NCBI GenBank assembly: GCA_964355675.1
Contig: CAYHEC010000063.1
Coordinates: 1-9,081 of the forward strand
Length of the DNA: 9,081 bases
From: CAMBDS01 sp964355675
GTDB taxonomy: Bacteria; Electryoneota; AABM5-125-24; Hatepunaeales; Hatepunaeaceae
Direction: 5' to 3'
Positions 1 to 6,212 of this stretch are shown in pieces. The notes under the pieces were generated by a model. That model was not told the origin of the DNA. It made no database searches and saw only the letters and a list, made by a program, of their open reading frames with translations. Within the stretch, counting starts at the first letter, position 1. Every line of letters begins with the position of its first letter. A program made the translations under genes and the position numbers.

Positions 1-2631
1 GCCCCTCGCAACCTGTTCCTTGCCGACGATGGGGATGTTGTTCTCGCTCTGGCAAGCTATCGCGCAGGCATTACAGCCGGTGCAGGTGTTGAGGTCAATC
101 GTCATCCCCCACTGGTAGCCCTCGTCGTACTTATGCTCGTCCCACATCGACGGCTCAGCGCCCATGTGAACCATCTCAGCCGCAAATTCCGGGTGAGCTT
201 TGTACTCATCAAGCGTCCCTTCCCGAACTATCGGCCTGCCTTCCATCGAATGATGGTTTTGCGATGAAGCAAGCTTGTAGGTTTTCCCGGTCTTCTTCAC
301 ATCTGCACGGAAAGATACTCCAGTCATCGAAACCGCCCAGATGCTGTACGCGTCGAAGCCCGCTCCATCAGCGACCTTGCCAACGCCCTTGCGTCCATAC
401 CCAAGCGTCACCGTGATCGAGTCATCAGCATGACCCGGCAGGATATAGACCGGAGCCTCCACCTTGCCTTGTCCGCCAGTCCCTATCTCAATCACGTCTT
501 CGGTTTCAACGCCAAGATCTGCCGCCGTCTTCGGGCTGATCAGTGCGGCATTATCCCACACCAGCTTCGTCATCGGATCAGGAAGTTCCTGCAACCAGCC
601 GTTGTTCGCGTACCGACCGTCCCAAACTGAAGGTGACGGCTTGAATACGACTTCCAATCCCTTAAAACCAGCTTGGAAGCTATTAACGCCCTCCGACTCG
701 TGCAAACTGACGTACTGCGCCCAACCGCTCGGCTGGAATGAAGGCGTCAGCCGTTGAAGCGGACTCAGAGGCAAGGCTCCATCGTGTAGCACCTGTCGCC
801 ACGATTTTTCAAAGCCAGGCACCGGCAGATAATTCTTCCACGTCTCACGGGTCAGGTCGTACCCTCTCACCTCCACTCCTGTCATCAGCATTCCGATCAA
901 CTCAATGTCGCTCTTACTATGGAAAAGTGGTTCTATAAGTGGCTGTTGAATCCCGAACGTCCCGTCAGTCGCCTGACTATCCCCCCACGATTCAAGAAAA
1001 TGTGAGCGCGGTAGATGCCACTCAGCATCCTTGGAGGTCTCATCGAAGTGATCACCAAGCCGGATAACATGTTTGACCTTACTTCCCAGCAATTCCGCAA
1101 AATTCCCGGCAGTATGAACCGGATTGCCGCCAAGCACAATCAGCGTTTCAATTTTCCCTGAACCAATCGCATCGGTTAGCTTCTGAAGTCGGGTCTCCGA
1201 TGTGCTGGTCGAAGATACATAAGAGACGCCATGCCCAACGTTGCCAAGCGCTTCGTTGATCGCCGTCACCATCATATGAACCGCCGGTGGCAGACTCCAG
1301 CCACCCACCACAAGCGACTCACCCACATGAGCCACCAAGTCTTTTGCGAGCGCCTTCACGAATTTGCTTCCCTTTTCGGAAAGCTCCCCCGCTGTTACGT
1401 GCATCGGGACATTGACTCCGAGTCGGGTAAGCTCGGAGCCAAGCGCCGCCGCAATCGTTCCAATGTCAGCACTCCTCGCCCTTAGCCGGTGATCAGCAGT
1501 CGCACCGGTCAGCGAGAAATTCGACTCAACCACGTAGAGCCGGTTCATCTCAGAGCGTTCGTTCGTGATCCTTCGCCCCTCGGCAAACTGCCGGGTGTTG
1601 GCGGCTACGTCACCTTCAAGGTTCAGAAAATCCGCGTCAAGCGAAACAACGACCTTAGGCTTGCTGTAGTCATAAATAGGTGCATAATCACCGCCAAGCG
1701 CCCACTTCAGTCCCGATAAAACATTTGAATCTGAGACCGGATCATACTCGACCCAAATCGCACTCGCAAAGCTCTTCTTAAATTCCTCCTTCAACCTTTT
1801 CATTGTCGGCGAAGATATTGTCTCGCTGATAACCGCCATCCCCCCTCCGCCATCGACCTTAAGCGGCGCTATACCCTCCCGCCAAAAATCAACAAAACTC
1901 TCCCAGTCGCTTTCCACCCCCCGATTGAGCACTTTCTTCGACCGATCCTGATCGTACAATCCCAAAATCGACGCCTGCTGAAAAACCGTCGTCCCTCCCA
2001 GCGACGCCGGATGCAACGGATTACCCTCAATCTTGATCGGCCTGCCGTCACGTGACGTCACCAGCAACCCCGCCACTGACCCGGCAATCACCGCACTCGT
2101 CGCATATTGCTCCGGCCGACCGATCACCGTCTCTTCAGGCGTCTTCACATAAGGCACAATCTTCTCAACCGGCTTCCGGCAACCTGCGAGCCCCGCCAGC
2201 GCCACCGATGCCCCCATCAGGCTAAGGAACTGCCGCCGTGACACCGGATCTTCAAGCTCCGATGCTCCCGGCTGAAACTCCCGCGTCTGGAACGACTGAA
2301 ACTCTTCCGTCCCCTTCAATTCATCCAACGACCGCCAATGCTTCTTCCCATCATTCCCATTCATTTCCTCATCATTCCGGCGAAAGCCGGAATCTGTCTT
2401 CTGTTCATCATCATTCCGGCGAAAGCCGGAATCTCCCACTGCCGACCCGCCGCGGTCGGCAGTCAATAGCGTCTCATCATTCCCGCGCAGGCGGGAATCC
2501 ATCTGGACTACTTCCACAACCCTCATCGGCAACCTTAACAACGCCCGGCGGGAATTCACCTCTTCTTGAACCGCCGCGGCCGAGCCATTCCGATTATTAA
2601 TTATTAATTCTTCATTATTAATTATCTTCAT
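1..2631 (-). CDS. actB: ActB, molybdopterin-oxidoreductase-like/Fe-S subunit of alternative complex III (partial, C-terminus off the left edge)
   Basis: The frame is open without a stop for 877 codons from ATG 2631 to the window edge. After a repeat-rich leader (residues 1-89), the family N-terminus KKHWRSLDEL appears at 96-105, then a Tat motif SRRQFL (131-136), a hydrophobic stretch and a lipobox-like LAGC with C151. The middle is the MopB-like domain, including LGGNPVHTAG and ESWGD (547-551). Near the edge DEHKYDEGYQWGMTIDLN leads into a ferredoxin motif CxxCxxCxxxC (C850, C853, C856, C860). In known ACIII structures the MopB-like domain carries no Mo cofactor, and the ferredoxin domain passes electrons from menaquinol oxidation toward the cytochromes. 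The protein is exported to the periplasmic face. The start overlaps the actA stop (ATGA), suggesting translational coupling. ATG 2364 (residue 90) would give the family's usual N-terminus and is a real alternative start. Confidence 0.95.
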   Translation of the reverse strand, partial: MKIINNEELIINNRNGSAAAVQEEVNSRRALLRLPMRVVEVVQMDSRLRGNDETLLTADRGGSAVGDSGFRRNDDEQKTDSGFRRNDEEMNGNDGKKHWRSLDELKGTEEFQSFQTREFQPGASELEDPVSRRQFLSLMGASVALAGLAGCRKPVEKIVPYVKTPEETVIGRPEQYATSAVIAGSVAGLLVTSRDGRPIKIEGNPLHPASLGGTTVFQQASILGLYDQDRSKKVLNRGVESDWESFVDFWREGIAPLKVDGGGGMAVISETISSPTMKRLKEEFKKSFASAIWVEYDPVSDSNVLSGLKWALGGDYAPIYDYSKPKVVVSLDADFLNLEGDVAANTRQFAEGRRITNERSEMNRLYVVESNFSLTGATADHRLRARSADIGTIAAALGSELTRLGVNVPMHVTAGELSEKGSKFVKALAKDLVAHVGESLVVGGWSLPPAVHMMVTAINEALGNVGHGVSYVSSTSTSETRLQKLTDAIGSGKIETLIVLGGNPVHTAGNFAELLGSKVKHVIRLGDHFDETSKDAEWHLPRSHFLESWGDSQATDGTFGIQQPLIEPLFHSKSDIELIGMLMTGVEVRGYDLTRETWKNYLPVPGFEKSWRQVLHDGALPLSPLQRLTPSFQPSGWAQYVSLHESEGVNSFQAGFKGLEVVFKPSPSVWDGRYANNGWLQELPDPMTKLVWDNAALISPKTAADLGVETEDVIEIGTGGQGKVEAPVYILPGHADDSITVTLGYGRKGVGKVADGAGFDAYSIWAVSMTGVSFRADVKKTGKTYKLASSQNHHSMEGRPIVREGTLDEYKAHPEFAAEMVHMGAEPSMWDEHKYDEGYQWGMTIDLNTCTGCNACAIACQSENNIPIVGKEQVARG
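2369..2434. repeat. two direct copies of a palindromic repeat, 39 bp apart
   Basis: ATTCCGGCGAAAGCCGGAAT occurs at 2374-2393 and 2413-2432, each inside an identical 27-bp context (2369-2395 and 2408-2434). The 39-bp period is 13 codons, so the actB reading frame repeats the peptide DSGFRRND. Compared with the copy at 2479, arm bases differ on both sides so that pairing is kept. Confidence 0.88.
2438..2463. repeat. 26-bp inverted repeat in the actB leader
   Basis: Perfect 10-bp arms, ACTGCCGACC and its complement, around a CGCCGC loop. It is in frame within the actB leader, between the dRS3-like copies. Confidence 0.8.
2479..2498. repeat. dRS3-like 20-bp palindromic repeat
   Basis: The sequence is ATTCCCGCGCAGGCGGGAAT, flanked by TC and CC. 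It fits the neisserial dRS3 pattern ATTCCC-N8-GGGAAT exactly, although the organism is unlikely to be Neisseria. It lies in frame in the actB leader, covering about residues 45-51. Confidence 0.85.
2594..2628. repeat. AT-rich heptamer array at the actB start
   Basis: Five back-to-back 7-bp units: TTATTAA three times, plus TTCTTCA and TTATCTT, ending exactly where the actB ATG (2631-2629) begins. If ATG 2631 is used they encode the Asn/Ile/Glu-rich residues 2-13. Confidence 0.8.
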
Positions 2632-3275
2632 CGGTGGCACCCCGAACAATCGGTCGGTGGTTTCAATTTCTTATCGTTCATTATCTGTTGGGTCATATTA
2701 GCAAAATCTGCTGGAGGCGTCCACTTGAAATTGGTGACCTGGTCAGCAGGTCTAAGATTCGGCAATGGGTTGCGGTGGCAGTCAAGACACCAGCTCATCG
2801 AGAGCGGCTCCTTCTGCATCACAACCTCTTCCTGCGGGATGTTCCCGTGACACGAGAAACAGCTCACCCCGGCGCGCAGATGAGCCGAGTGATCGAAATA
2901 GGCATAGTCGGGAAGTTTGTGAACGCGTACCCACTGGACCGGTTTGCCAGTCGCAACGGCTTCGCGGATCGGAAGAAGTTTCGGGCTGTCCTTCAGGATG
3001 ATCGAGTGACAGTTCATGCAGGTTGCCGGGGCAGGAATGTTGGCGTGAGCTGACTGCTCCACTTGGCTATGGCAATAACGGCAGTCCATCCCCAGATCGC
3101 CCGCGTGGAGCTTATGGCTGAACGGAACCGGCTGGGTTGGACGATACCCGACGTCGGTATAGAGCGGCGAGCCGTAATACCAGATGAAGCCGACCGCTCC
3201 GGCGCTGAGAATCCCGACGACAAGAAGAATGGCTATTGGAGCCTTATTGGCCCATTTCGGAAAAATTTGCGGCAA
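2628..3275 (-). CDS. actA: ActA, pentaheme cytochrome c subunit of alternative complex III
   Basis: A 215-residue protein with one N-terminal membrane segment (about residues 11-34) and five CxxCH heme-binding motifs: C65-H69, C86-H90, C139-H143, C163-H167 and C210-H214. This matches ActA, the pentaheme cytochrome that opens ACIII operons and helps carry electrons from the quinol-oxidising complex to periplasmic acceptors or the terminal oxidase. The start is TTG at 3275: it gives the family-typical opening MPQIFPKWANK, no in-frame ATG lies upstream before a TAG, and no strong Shine-Dalgarno site is visible. The TGA stop (2630-2628) overlaps the ATG of actB. Additional His residues (for example H54, H57, H119, H129, H132) may supply distal heme ligands. 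Heme attachment would need a cytochrome c maturation system outside this window. Confidence 0.95.
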   Translation of the reverse strand: MPQIFPKWANKAPIAILLVVGILSAGAVGFIWYYGSPLYTDVGYRPTQPVPFSHKLHAGDLGMDCRYCHSQVEQSAHANIPAPATCMNCHSIILKDSPKLLPIREAVATGKPVQWVRVHKLPDYAYFDHSAHLRAGVSCFSCHGNIPQEEVVMQKEPLSMSWCLDCHRNPLPNLRPADQVTNFKWTPPADFANMTQQIMNDKKLKPPTDCSGCHR

Positions 3276-3364
3276 AAGGAGAAACCTGAATTTCTAATTC
3301 GGAGCCACTGCTGATTATTAGCTAATGTCCAGTCCCTTAAATGGCTAAGGAGCCCCATTGCGCT

Positions 3365-3392
3365 TGGAGGGCGGGATTAATCCCGCCCTCCA
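3365..3392. repeat. perfect 28-bp palindrome, family D repeat
   Basis: TGGAGGGCGGGATT is followed at once by its reverse complement. The core CTTGGAGGGCGG (3363-3374) recurs at 5928-5939 and, inverted, at 6016-6005, so this is an interspersed repeat. It lies about 90 bp upstream of actA and could also act as a hairpin in the act leader RNA. Confidence 0.88.
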
Positions 3393-3618
3393 TAACTGAT
3401 TAACAGCTTAGTTAATTACGAGACTGAACTTTATGACCACTCACAGTGAGCGGATCTATTTATGCAATCGTTGACCAAGGTGCGTGTGGCCCGGCCAGCT
3501 CCGCTGGGCGGGTTTGAAAGGACGTTACCAATAATAACGACGCCGACAAACCGGCGTTTGGCGCTGAGAAATAATTATTGTCAACTTACGAAATATTCAT
3601 CTTCAGCGCAATGTTTCG

Positions 3619-3653
3619 ATGGAATATGGAACATGGAAGATGGAAGACGGAAA
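3619..3653. repeat. heptamer array ATGGAAN
   Basis: Five consecutive 7-bp units, four of the form ATGGAAN and a final ACGGAAA. Only the last base varies among the first four. Confidence 0.8.
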
Positions 3654-3672
3654 AAACAATAACCGGCTGGCA

Positions 3673-3722
3673 TCTTTCCAACTTTCAGACTTTCCCACTT
3701 TCTTACTTTCTCACTTTCCAGC
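3673..3722. repeat. octamer array ACTTTCNN upstream of the tRNA promoter
   Basis: ACTTTC begins at 3681, 3689, 3697, 3705 and 3713, an exact 8-bp period, each followed by a different dinucleotide (AG, CC, TT, TC, CA). A degenerate unit precedes it at 3673. It abuts the -35 box of the tRNA promoter. Confidence 0.85.
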
Positions 3723-3751
3723 TTGACTCTTCGAGTTCACTTTCGTATTAT
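3723..3751 (+). promoter_or_regulatory. sigma70-type promoter of tRNA-Arg
   Basis: TTGACT (3723-3728), a 17-bp spacer and TATTAT (3746-3751). A start near 3758 would lie a few bases before the mature tRNA at 3765. Confidence 0.75.
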
Positions 3752-3764
3752 ATGTGTCTGTCAT

Positions 3765-3838
3765 GCGCCCGTAGCTCAGTTGGATAGAGCATCTGGCTAC
3801 GAACCAGGAGGTCGGGGGTTCGAATCCCTCCGGGCGTA
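3765..3838 (+). tRNA. tRNA-Arg (anticodon ACG)
   Basis: A full cloverleaf: acceptor GCGCCCG pairs with CGGGCGT (G1-U72 wobble), D arm GCTC/GAGC, anticodon loop CTACGAA with ACG, and T loop TTCGAAT with its paired stem. The CCA end is not encoded (the next bases are CAA). The ACG anticodon would be edited to ICG by TadA to read CGU, CGC and CGA. Confidence 0.96.
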
Positions 3839-3841
3839 CAA

Positions 3842-3865
3842 GAAACCCTCCATCCGGAGGGTTTC
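3842..3865 (+). terminator. hairpin after tRNA-Arg(ACG)
   Basis: Ten-bp arms GAAACCCTCC and GGAGGGTTTC around an ATCC loop, starting 3 nt after the tRNA. The T run is short, so it may be a processing or leaky-terminator hairpin. Confidence 0.65.
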
Positions 3866-3916
<51 letters not shown>

Positions 3917-3919
3917 CTT

Positions 3920-3993
3920 GCGCCCGTAGCTCAGTTGGATAGAGCATCTGGCTTCGAACCAGAGGGTCGGGGGTTCGAGTCCCTCCGGGCGTA
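3920..3993 (+). tRNA. tRNA-Arg (anticodon TCG)
   Basis: It is nearly identical to the upstream tRNA-Arg. I count four changes in 74 nt: A34 to T (anticodon TCG, reading CGA and possibly other CGN codons), a change at 43 that turns a U-G into a U-A pair, one in the variable loop, and one in the T loop. CCA is not encoded. No separate promoter is obvious in the 81-bp gap, so it may be read through from the first tRNA. Confidence 0.96.
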
Positions 3994-3995
3994 CG

Positions 3996-4026
3996 AAAAA
4001 AACCTTCGCATTTGCGAAGGTTTTTT
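3996..4026 (+). terminator. strong, probably bidirectional intrinsic terminator
   Basis: An A run, the stem CCTTCGCA/TGCGAAGG with a very small loop, then TTTTTT. The symmetric A and T runs would allow it to end both the tRNA transcript and minus-strand transcription arriving from the propeller gene. Confidence 0.88.
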
Positions 4027-4336
4027 ACAATTGGGAGGATTGGCGTCCCAGCCTGTCCCCTTATCGTATGGGCGAAGCTCGCCTTCGCCCCCCGCGTAGG
4101 GGCCGTTTACGAGCCCCGATCAGTATGACAGGCGTCCCTGCCTGTCACCTCATTAAGTTCCCGCCGCGTAGGGGCCGTTTACGAGCCCCGGCCATACACC
4201 GCCAAACAATCCCCCGCGTAGGGGCCGTTTACGAGCCCCGGCCGTTTACGAGCCCCGATCCGTACGACAGGCGTCCCTGCCTGTCACCATACCGTACGGG
4301 CGAAGCTCGCCTTCGCCCACTACTGCACTACTGCAC
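4027..4336. repeat. repeat cluster of families A, B and C
   Basis: About 300 bp without a gene, mostly interspersed repeats. Family A (27 bp, hairpin core GGGGCCGTTTACGAGCCCC) is at 4092-4118, 4164-4190 and 4214-4240, and the last 17 bp are duplicated in tandem at 4241-4257. Family B (GACAGGCGTCCCTGCCTGTC) is within 4126-4147 and at 4266-4285, with a degenerate copy near 4042. Family C (GGGCGAAG-CTCGC-CTTCGCCC) is at 4070-4090 and 4298-4318. All three fold into hairpins, and copies are mixed in order. Confidence 0.88.
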
Positions 4337-4341
4337 TCATC
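4318..4341. repeat. octamer array CACTNNNN overlapping the propeller-gene stop codon
   Basis: Two CACTACTG units are followed by CACTCATC. The TGA stop of the minus-strand gene (4339-4337) lies in the third unit. Confidence 0.65.
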
Positions 4342-6163
4342 TAAGACACACCACCTTCCTCACTACCCTTACTCCTCGATCCGACGTCACTGCCACCAAA
4401 TACACCCCTGCCGTTGGAGCCTGCCAGATGAACGTATGCTCCCCCGCCCCGTACGACAGGCGTCCCTGCCTGTCAGTCAATTCCGAGACTAGCCTGCCTT
4501 CGATGTCGAAAACTTCGACACGATAATTGCCAGAATGTGAAACCTTGAAGGTGATTTCTGTATTTCGATTAAACGGATTAGGCGCGGCAGTGATCGAAAA
4601 GTCCAGTTTCAATGGGCGCTGTGGTTCGTTTAATCCAAGAGTCCAAGCGTGACTCCCGGCTAAATTTACCAATTGAGGTTCTCCTGCCGTTTGTACCATA
4701 ATATCGTCCGTACCATCACCATTATAATCTCCTACCCCTCCAACAGAAGCTCCTAACATAAAATAACGTCCTCCATAGGCGGAACTTGGTACATAAATAT
4801 CGGCTTCTTCATCCATCCACCTATTCCCCAAATGAATCTGGACTTCCGCCCATGTGTAGGGTATGGGAGCCCAATAACCAACAGCGATGTCGCCCACACC
4901 ATCGCCATTGAAGTCGCCTCCGGTAAGACTTGAATAATCACCAGCAGGACCACGATGACCATCAAGAATTAAATCAGGTTCGGCATCGATCTCTCCTCCG
5001 CCATAGAAAAGGTAAATTCTCGTCGGGCGATCCATTAGCTCTCGATTGACATATTTGGCATATACACCGAAGTCGTCGTAACCATCATCGTTCACGTCTT
5101 GAAGCAGGGCAAATCCACCATCCATTCTAACCGTGGCGTTCTCTACGTGAAAACAGGTATCCATGAAACTAAGGACGGGCATCGTGTCGGGCTCGGCTCC
5201 GCCAAGAAATAACTGATATACACGAGTTTGATCTCTGATAAGGAAATCGTCGTAACCGTCGGCGTTGACATCGCGGCCACCTGAATAGGAAAATGCAATT
5301 CTTACCACATTTGAGTAGCATTTTGTCCAGTCGGGAATTGTGTCCAAAGCCTCCCCTCCGAAGTAAATCTCGACTCGCATAAACGTCCGTTCAATCTGTC
5401 GATAGCAAATAAAGTCATCAAATTGGTCACCATTGAAGTCGAATGGTCTTGATTCAATGCCACTAATTGTACGTCGGTAGTCGGTGCCAAGAGTATCATC
5501 AAAATGTATAAACGGAATATTCTCGTCATCGCCAATATTTGAATAGAAAGCGAGTGATCTGGCTGAGTCAGGTGTGAAACTCCATGTTGTAAAACTATTT
5601 GTATGAACAGTATCCAGTCTTCCTAAATATCCGACAATGAGAACATCGACCAAGTCGCGAGGGTATGGCTGAAGGATATAGTCAGGTTGATCTGGCAGCA
5701 TATCATTCCCAAGGTAGATATGGTATTCATGTAAATCCCTGATGCTGACAAGTAGGTCGGACCTTCCGTCTCCATTCTGATCTCCGATGCAGGCGAAGTC
5801 TTTAACTAAGTCGTCACGATAACTTAGTTCCCCGATTACAAGTGGCAAGTCGAACGCCCACCCCGCCCCTGCTGTCAGCATCAGCATTGCCAAGTGACAG
5901 GCAGGAACGCCTATCCTCCCCAGCAGTCTTGGAGGGCGGTCATTCCTGGCCGCCCTTTCTCGCGTAGGATAAGCGTCTCGCTTGTCAAGTGCGGGCAAGA
6001 ATCCCCGCCCTCCAAGAATATCCGTATCGTCGATTTCAATCGCCGTCCTGATAGCGCGAGTGTGGCCCCACTTGCTGGCAAGTGGGGTTTCGAGTCTTGA
6101 GACCTGACTCGCAAGCAAATCAGGCCACACGCCCGTACCCGGTTGTTTTGGTATTGTCTTCAT
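4337..6163 (-). CDS. secreted FG-GAP/VCBS beta-propeller protein with C-terminal sorting-like (FlgD/T9SS-type) domain
   Basis: A 608-residue protein. Six calcium-loop motifs of the D-x-N-x-D-G-x-x-D kind occur at about 128-136, 242-250, 298-306, 356-364, 417-425 and 479-487, most followed by a hydrophobic strand. This is the FG-GAP/VCBS pattern of integrin-alpha-like propellers. The C-terminus (519-608) has PNPFN (528-532), VFDIEGRLV and GVYLVAV, typical of FlgD-like or type IX sorting domains. A hydrophobic segment LAMLMLTAGAGWA with likely cleavage after A103 is the export signal. Residues 1-90 before it look non-native and are largely repeat DNA read in frame, and a family B repeat is also read in frame at 563-570. 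The true start is uncertain: ATG 6163 has no Shine-Dalgarno site and lies at the predicted transcription start. The ligand or substrate is unknown. Confidence 0.85.
   Translation of the reverse strand: MKTIPKQPGTGVWPDLLASQVSRLETPLASKWGHTRAIRTAIEIDDTDILGGRGFLPALDKRDAYPTRERAARNDRPPRLLGRIGVPACHLAMLMLTAGAGWAFDLPLVIGELSYRDDLVKDFACIGDQNGDGRSDLLVSIRDLHEYHIYLGNDMLPDQPDYILQPYPRDLVDVLIVGYLGRLDTVHTNSFTTWSFTPDSARSLAFYSNIGDDENIPFIHFDDTLGTDYRRTISGIESRPFDFNGDQFDDFICYRQIERTFMRVEIYFGGEALDTIPDWTKCYSNVVRIAFSYSGGRDVNADGYDDFLIRDQTRVYQLFLGGAEPDTMPVLSFMDTCFHVENATVRMDGGFALLQDVNDDGYDDFGVYAKYVNRELMDRPTRIYLFYGGGEIDAEPDLILDGHRGPAGDYSSLTGGDFNGDGVGDIAVGYWAPIPYTWAEVQIHLGNRWMDEEADIYVPSSAYGGRYFMLGASVGGVGDYNGDGTDDIMVQTAGEPQLVNLAGSHAWTLGLNEPQRPLKLDFSITAAPNPFNRNTEITFKVSHSGNYRVEVFDIEGRLVSELTDRQGRLSYGAGEHTFIWQAPTAGVYLVAVTSDRGVRVVRKVVCLR
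4455..4474. repeat. family B palindrome inside the sorting-domain coding sequence
   Basis: GACAGGCGTCCCTGCCTGTC, identical to the copy at 4266-4285. On the minus strand it encodes DRQGRLS (564-570) in a loop of the C-terminal domain. Confidence 0.9.
5895..5912. repeat. inverted family B copy in the signal-peptide coding region
   Basis: TGACAGGCAGGAACGCCT is the reverse complement of family B with one change. It encodes GVPACH just before the hydrophobic core of the export signal. Confidence 0.8.
5928..6016. repeat. two family D repeats in inverted orientation within the 5' end of the propeller gene
   Basis: CTTGGAGGGCGG at 5928-5939 starts a plus-oriented copy running to 5955. The same 12-mer in reverse (6016-6005) starts the second copy, running to about 5989. 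Both contain internal GC-rich inverted arms. They are read in frame as about residues 50-80 of the propeller protein. Confidence 0.8.
6060..6130. repeat. 71-bp nested inverted-repeat element
   Basis: Outer arms GTGTGGCC (6060-6067) and GGCCACAC (6123-6130). Inside are a near-perfect palindrome with 10-bp arms CCCCACTTGC (6066-6087) and CGAGTC/GACTCG arms. It is read in frame as residues 12-35 of the long propeller ORF. Confidence 0.75.
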
Positions 6164-6176
6164 ATCACAATATAAT
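6148..6176 (+). promoter_or_regulatory. candidate promoter toward the NHLRC2-like gene
   Basis: TTGGTA (6148-6153), a 17-bp spacer and a perfect TATAAT (6171-6176). A start near 6183 would give an approximately 190-nt leader that includes two tandem arrays. It overlaps a minus-strand promoter. Confidence 0.5.
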
Positions 6177-6196
6177 CACTCTTCCCCAAAAAGCAA
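6169..6196 (-). promoter_or_regulatory. candidate promoter of the propeller gene
   Basis: On the minus strand, TTGCTT (6196-6191), a 16-bp spacer and TATATT (6174-6169). The predicted transcription start falls at about 6162, right at ATG 6163, so the message would be leaderless or translated from an internal start. Confidence 0.5.
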
Positions 6197-6212
6197 CAGC
6201 GCGCACTTAGCG

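Larger units (their letters stand above)
3276..3722. other. actA-tRNA spacer without a gene
   Basis: No credible coding region. It contains a 28-bp palindrome (3365-3392), a small operator-like inverted repeat CTCACAGTGAG (3440-3450), a heptamer array (3619-3653) and an octamer array (3673-3722). The act operon promoter should lie here on the minus strand, but I see no convincing -35/-10 pair. Confidence 0.7.

Noticed and set aside
2238..2600. Plus-strand 120-aa frame with HHSGESRNL and HSRAGGNP peptides
   Set aside because: It is antisense to actB and is simply the translation of the palindromic repeats, a common source of spurious hypothetical proteins.
1..2631. actB as a catalytic molybdenum enzyme such as a nitrate or polysulfide reductase
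   Set aside because: The N-terminus, the ESWGD region, the fusion to a ferredoxin domain and the pentaheme ActA partner match ACIII, whose MopB-like domain is cofactor-free.
3440..3450. CTCACAGTGAG as a regulator binding site for the act operon
   Set aside because: Only five-base arms, with no mapped promoter or second copy nearby; kept only as a note.
4092..4257. CRISPR array from the 27-bp family A repeats
   Set aside because: Spacers are unequal (45 and 23 bp), contain other repeat families, and the last copy is a truncated tandem duplication. No cas genes are in view.
4068..4526. Plus-strand 152-aa frame
   Set aside because: It consists of families A, B and C read through (repeated RRGRLRAP and YDRRPCLS) and overlaps the well-supported minus-strand gene.
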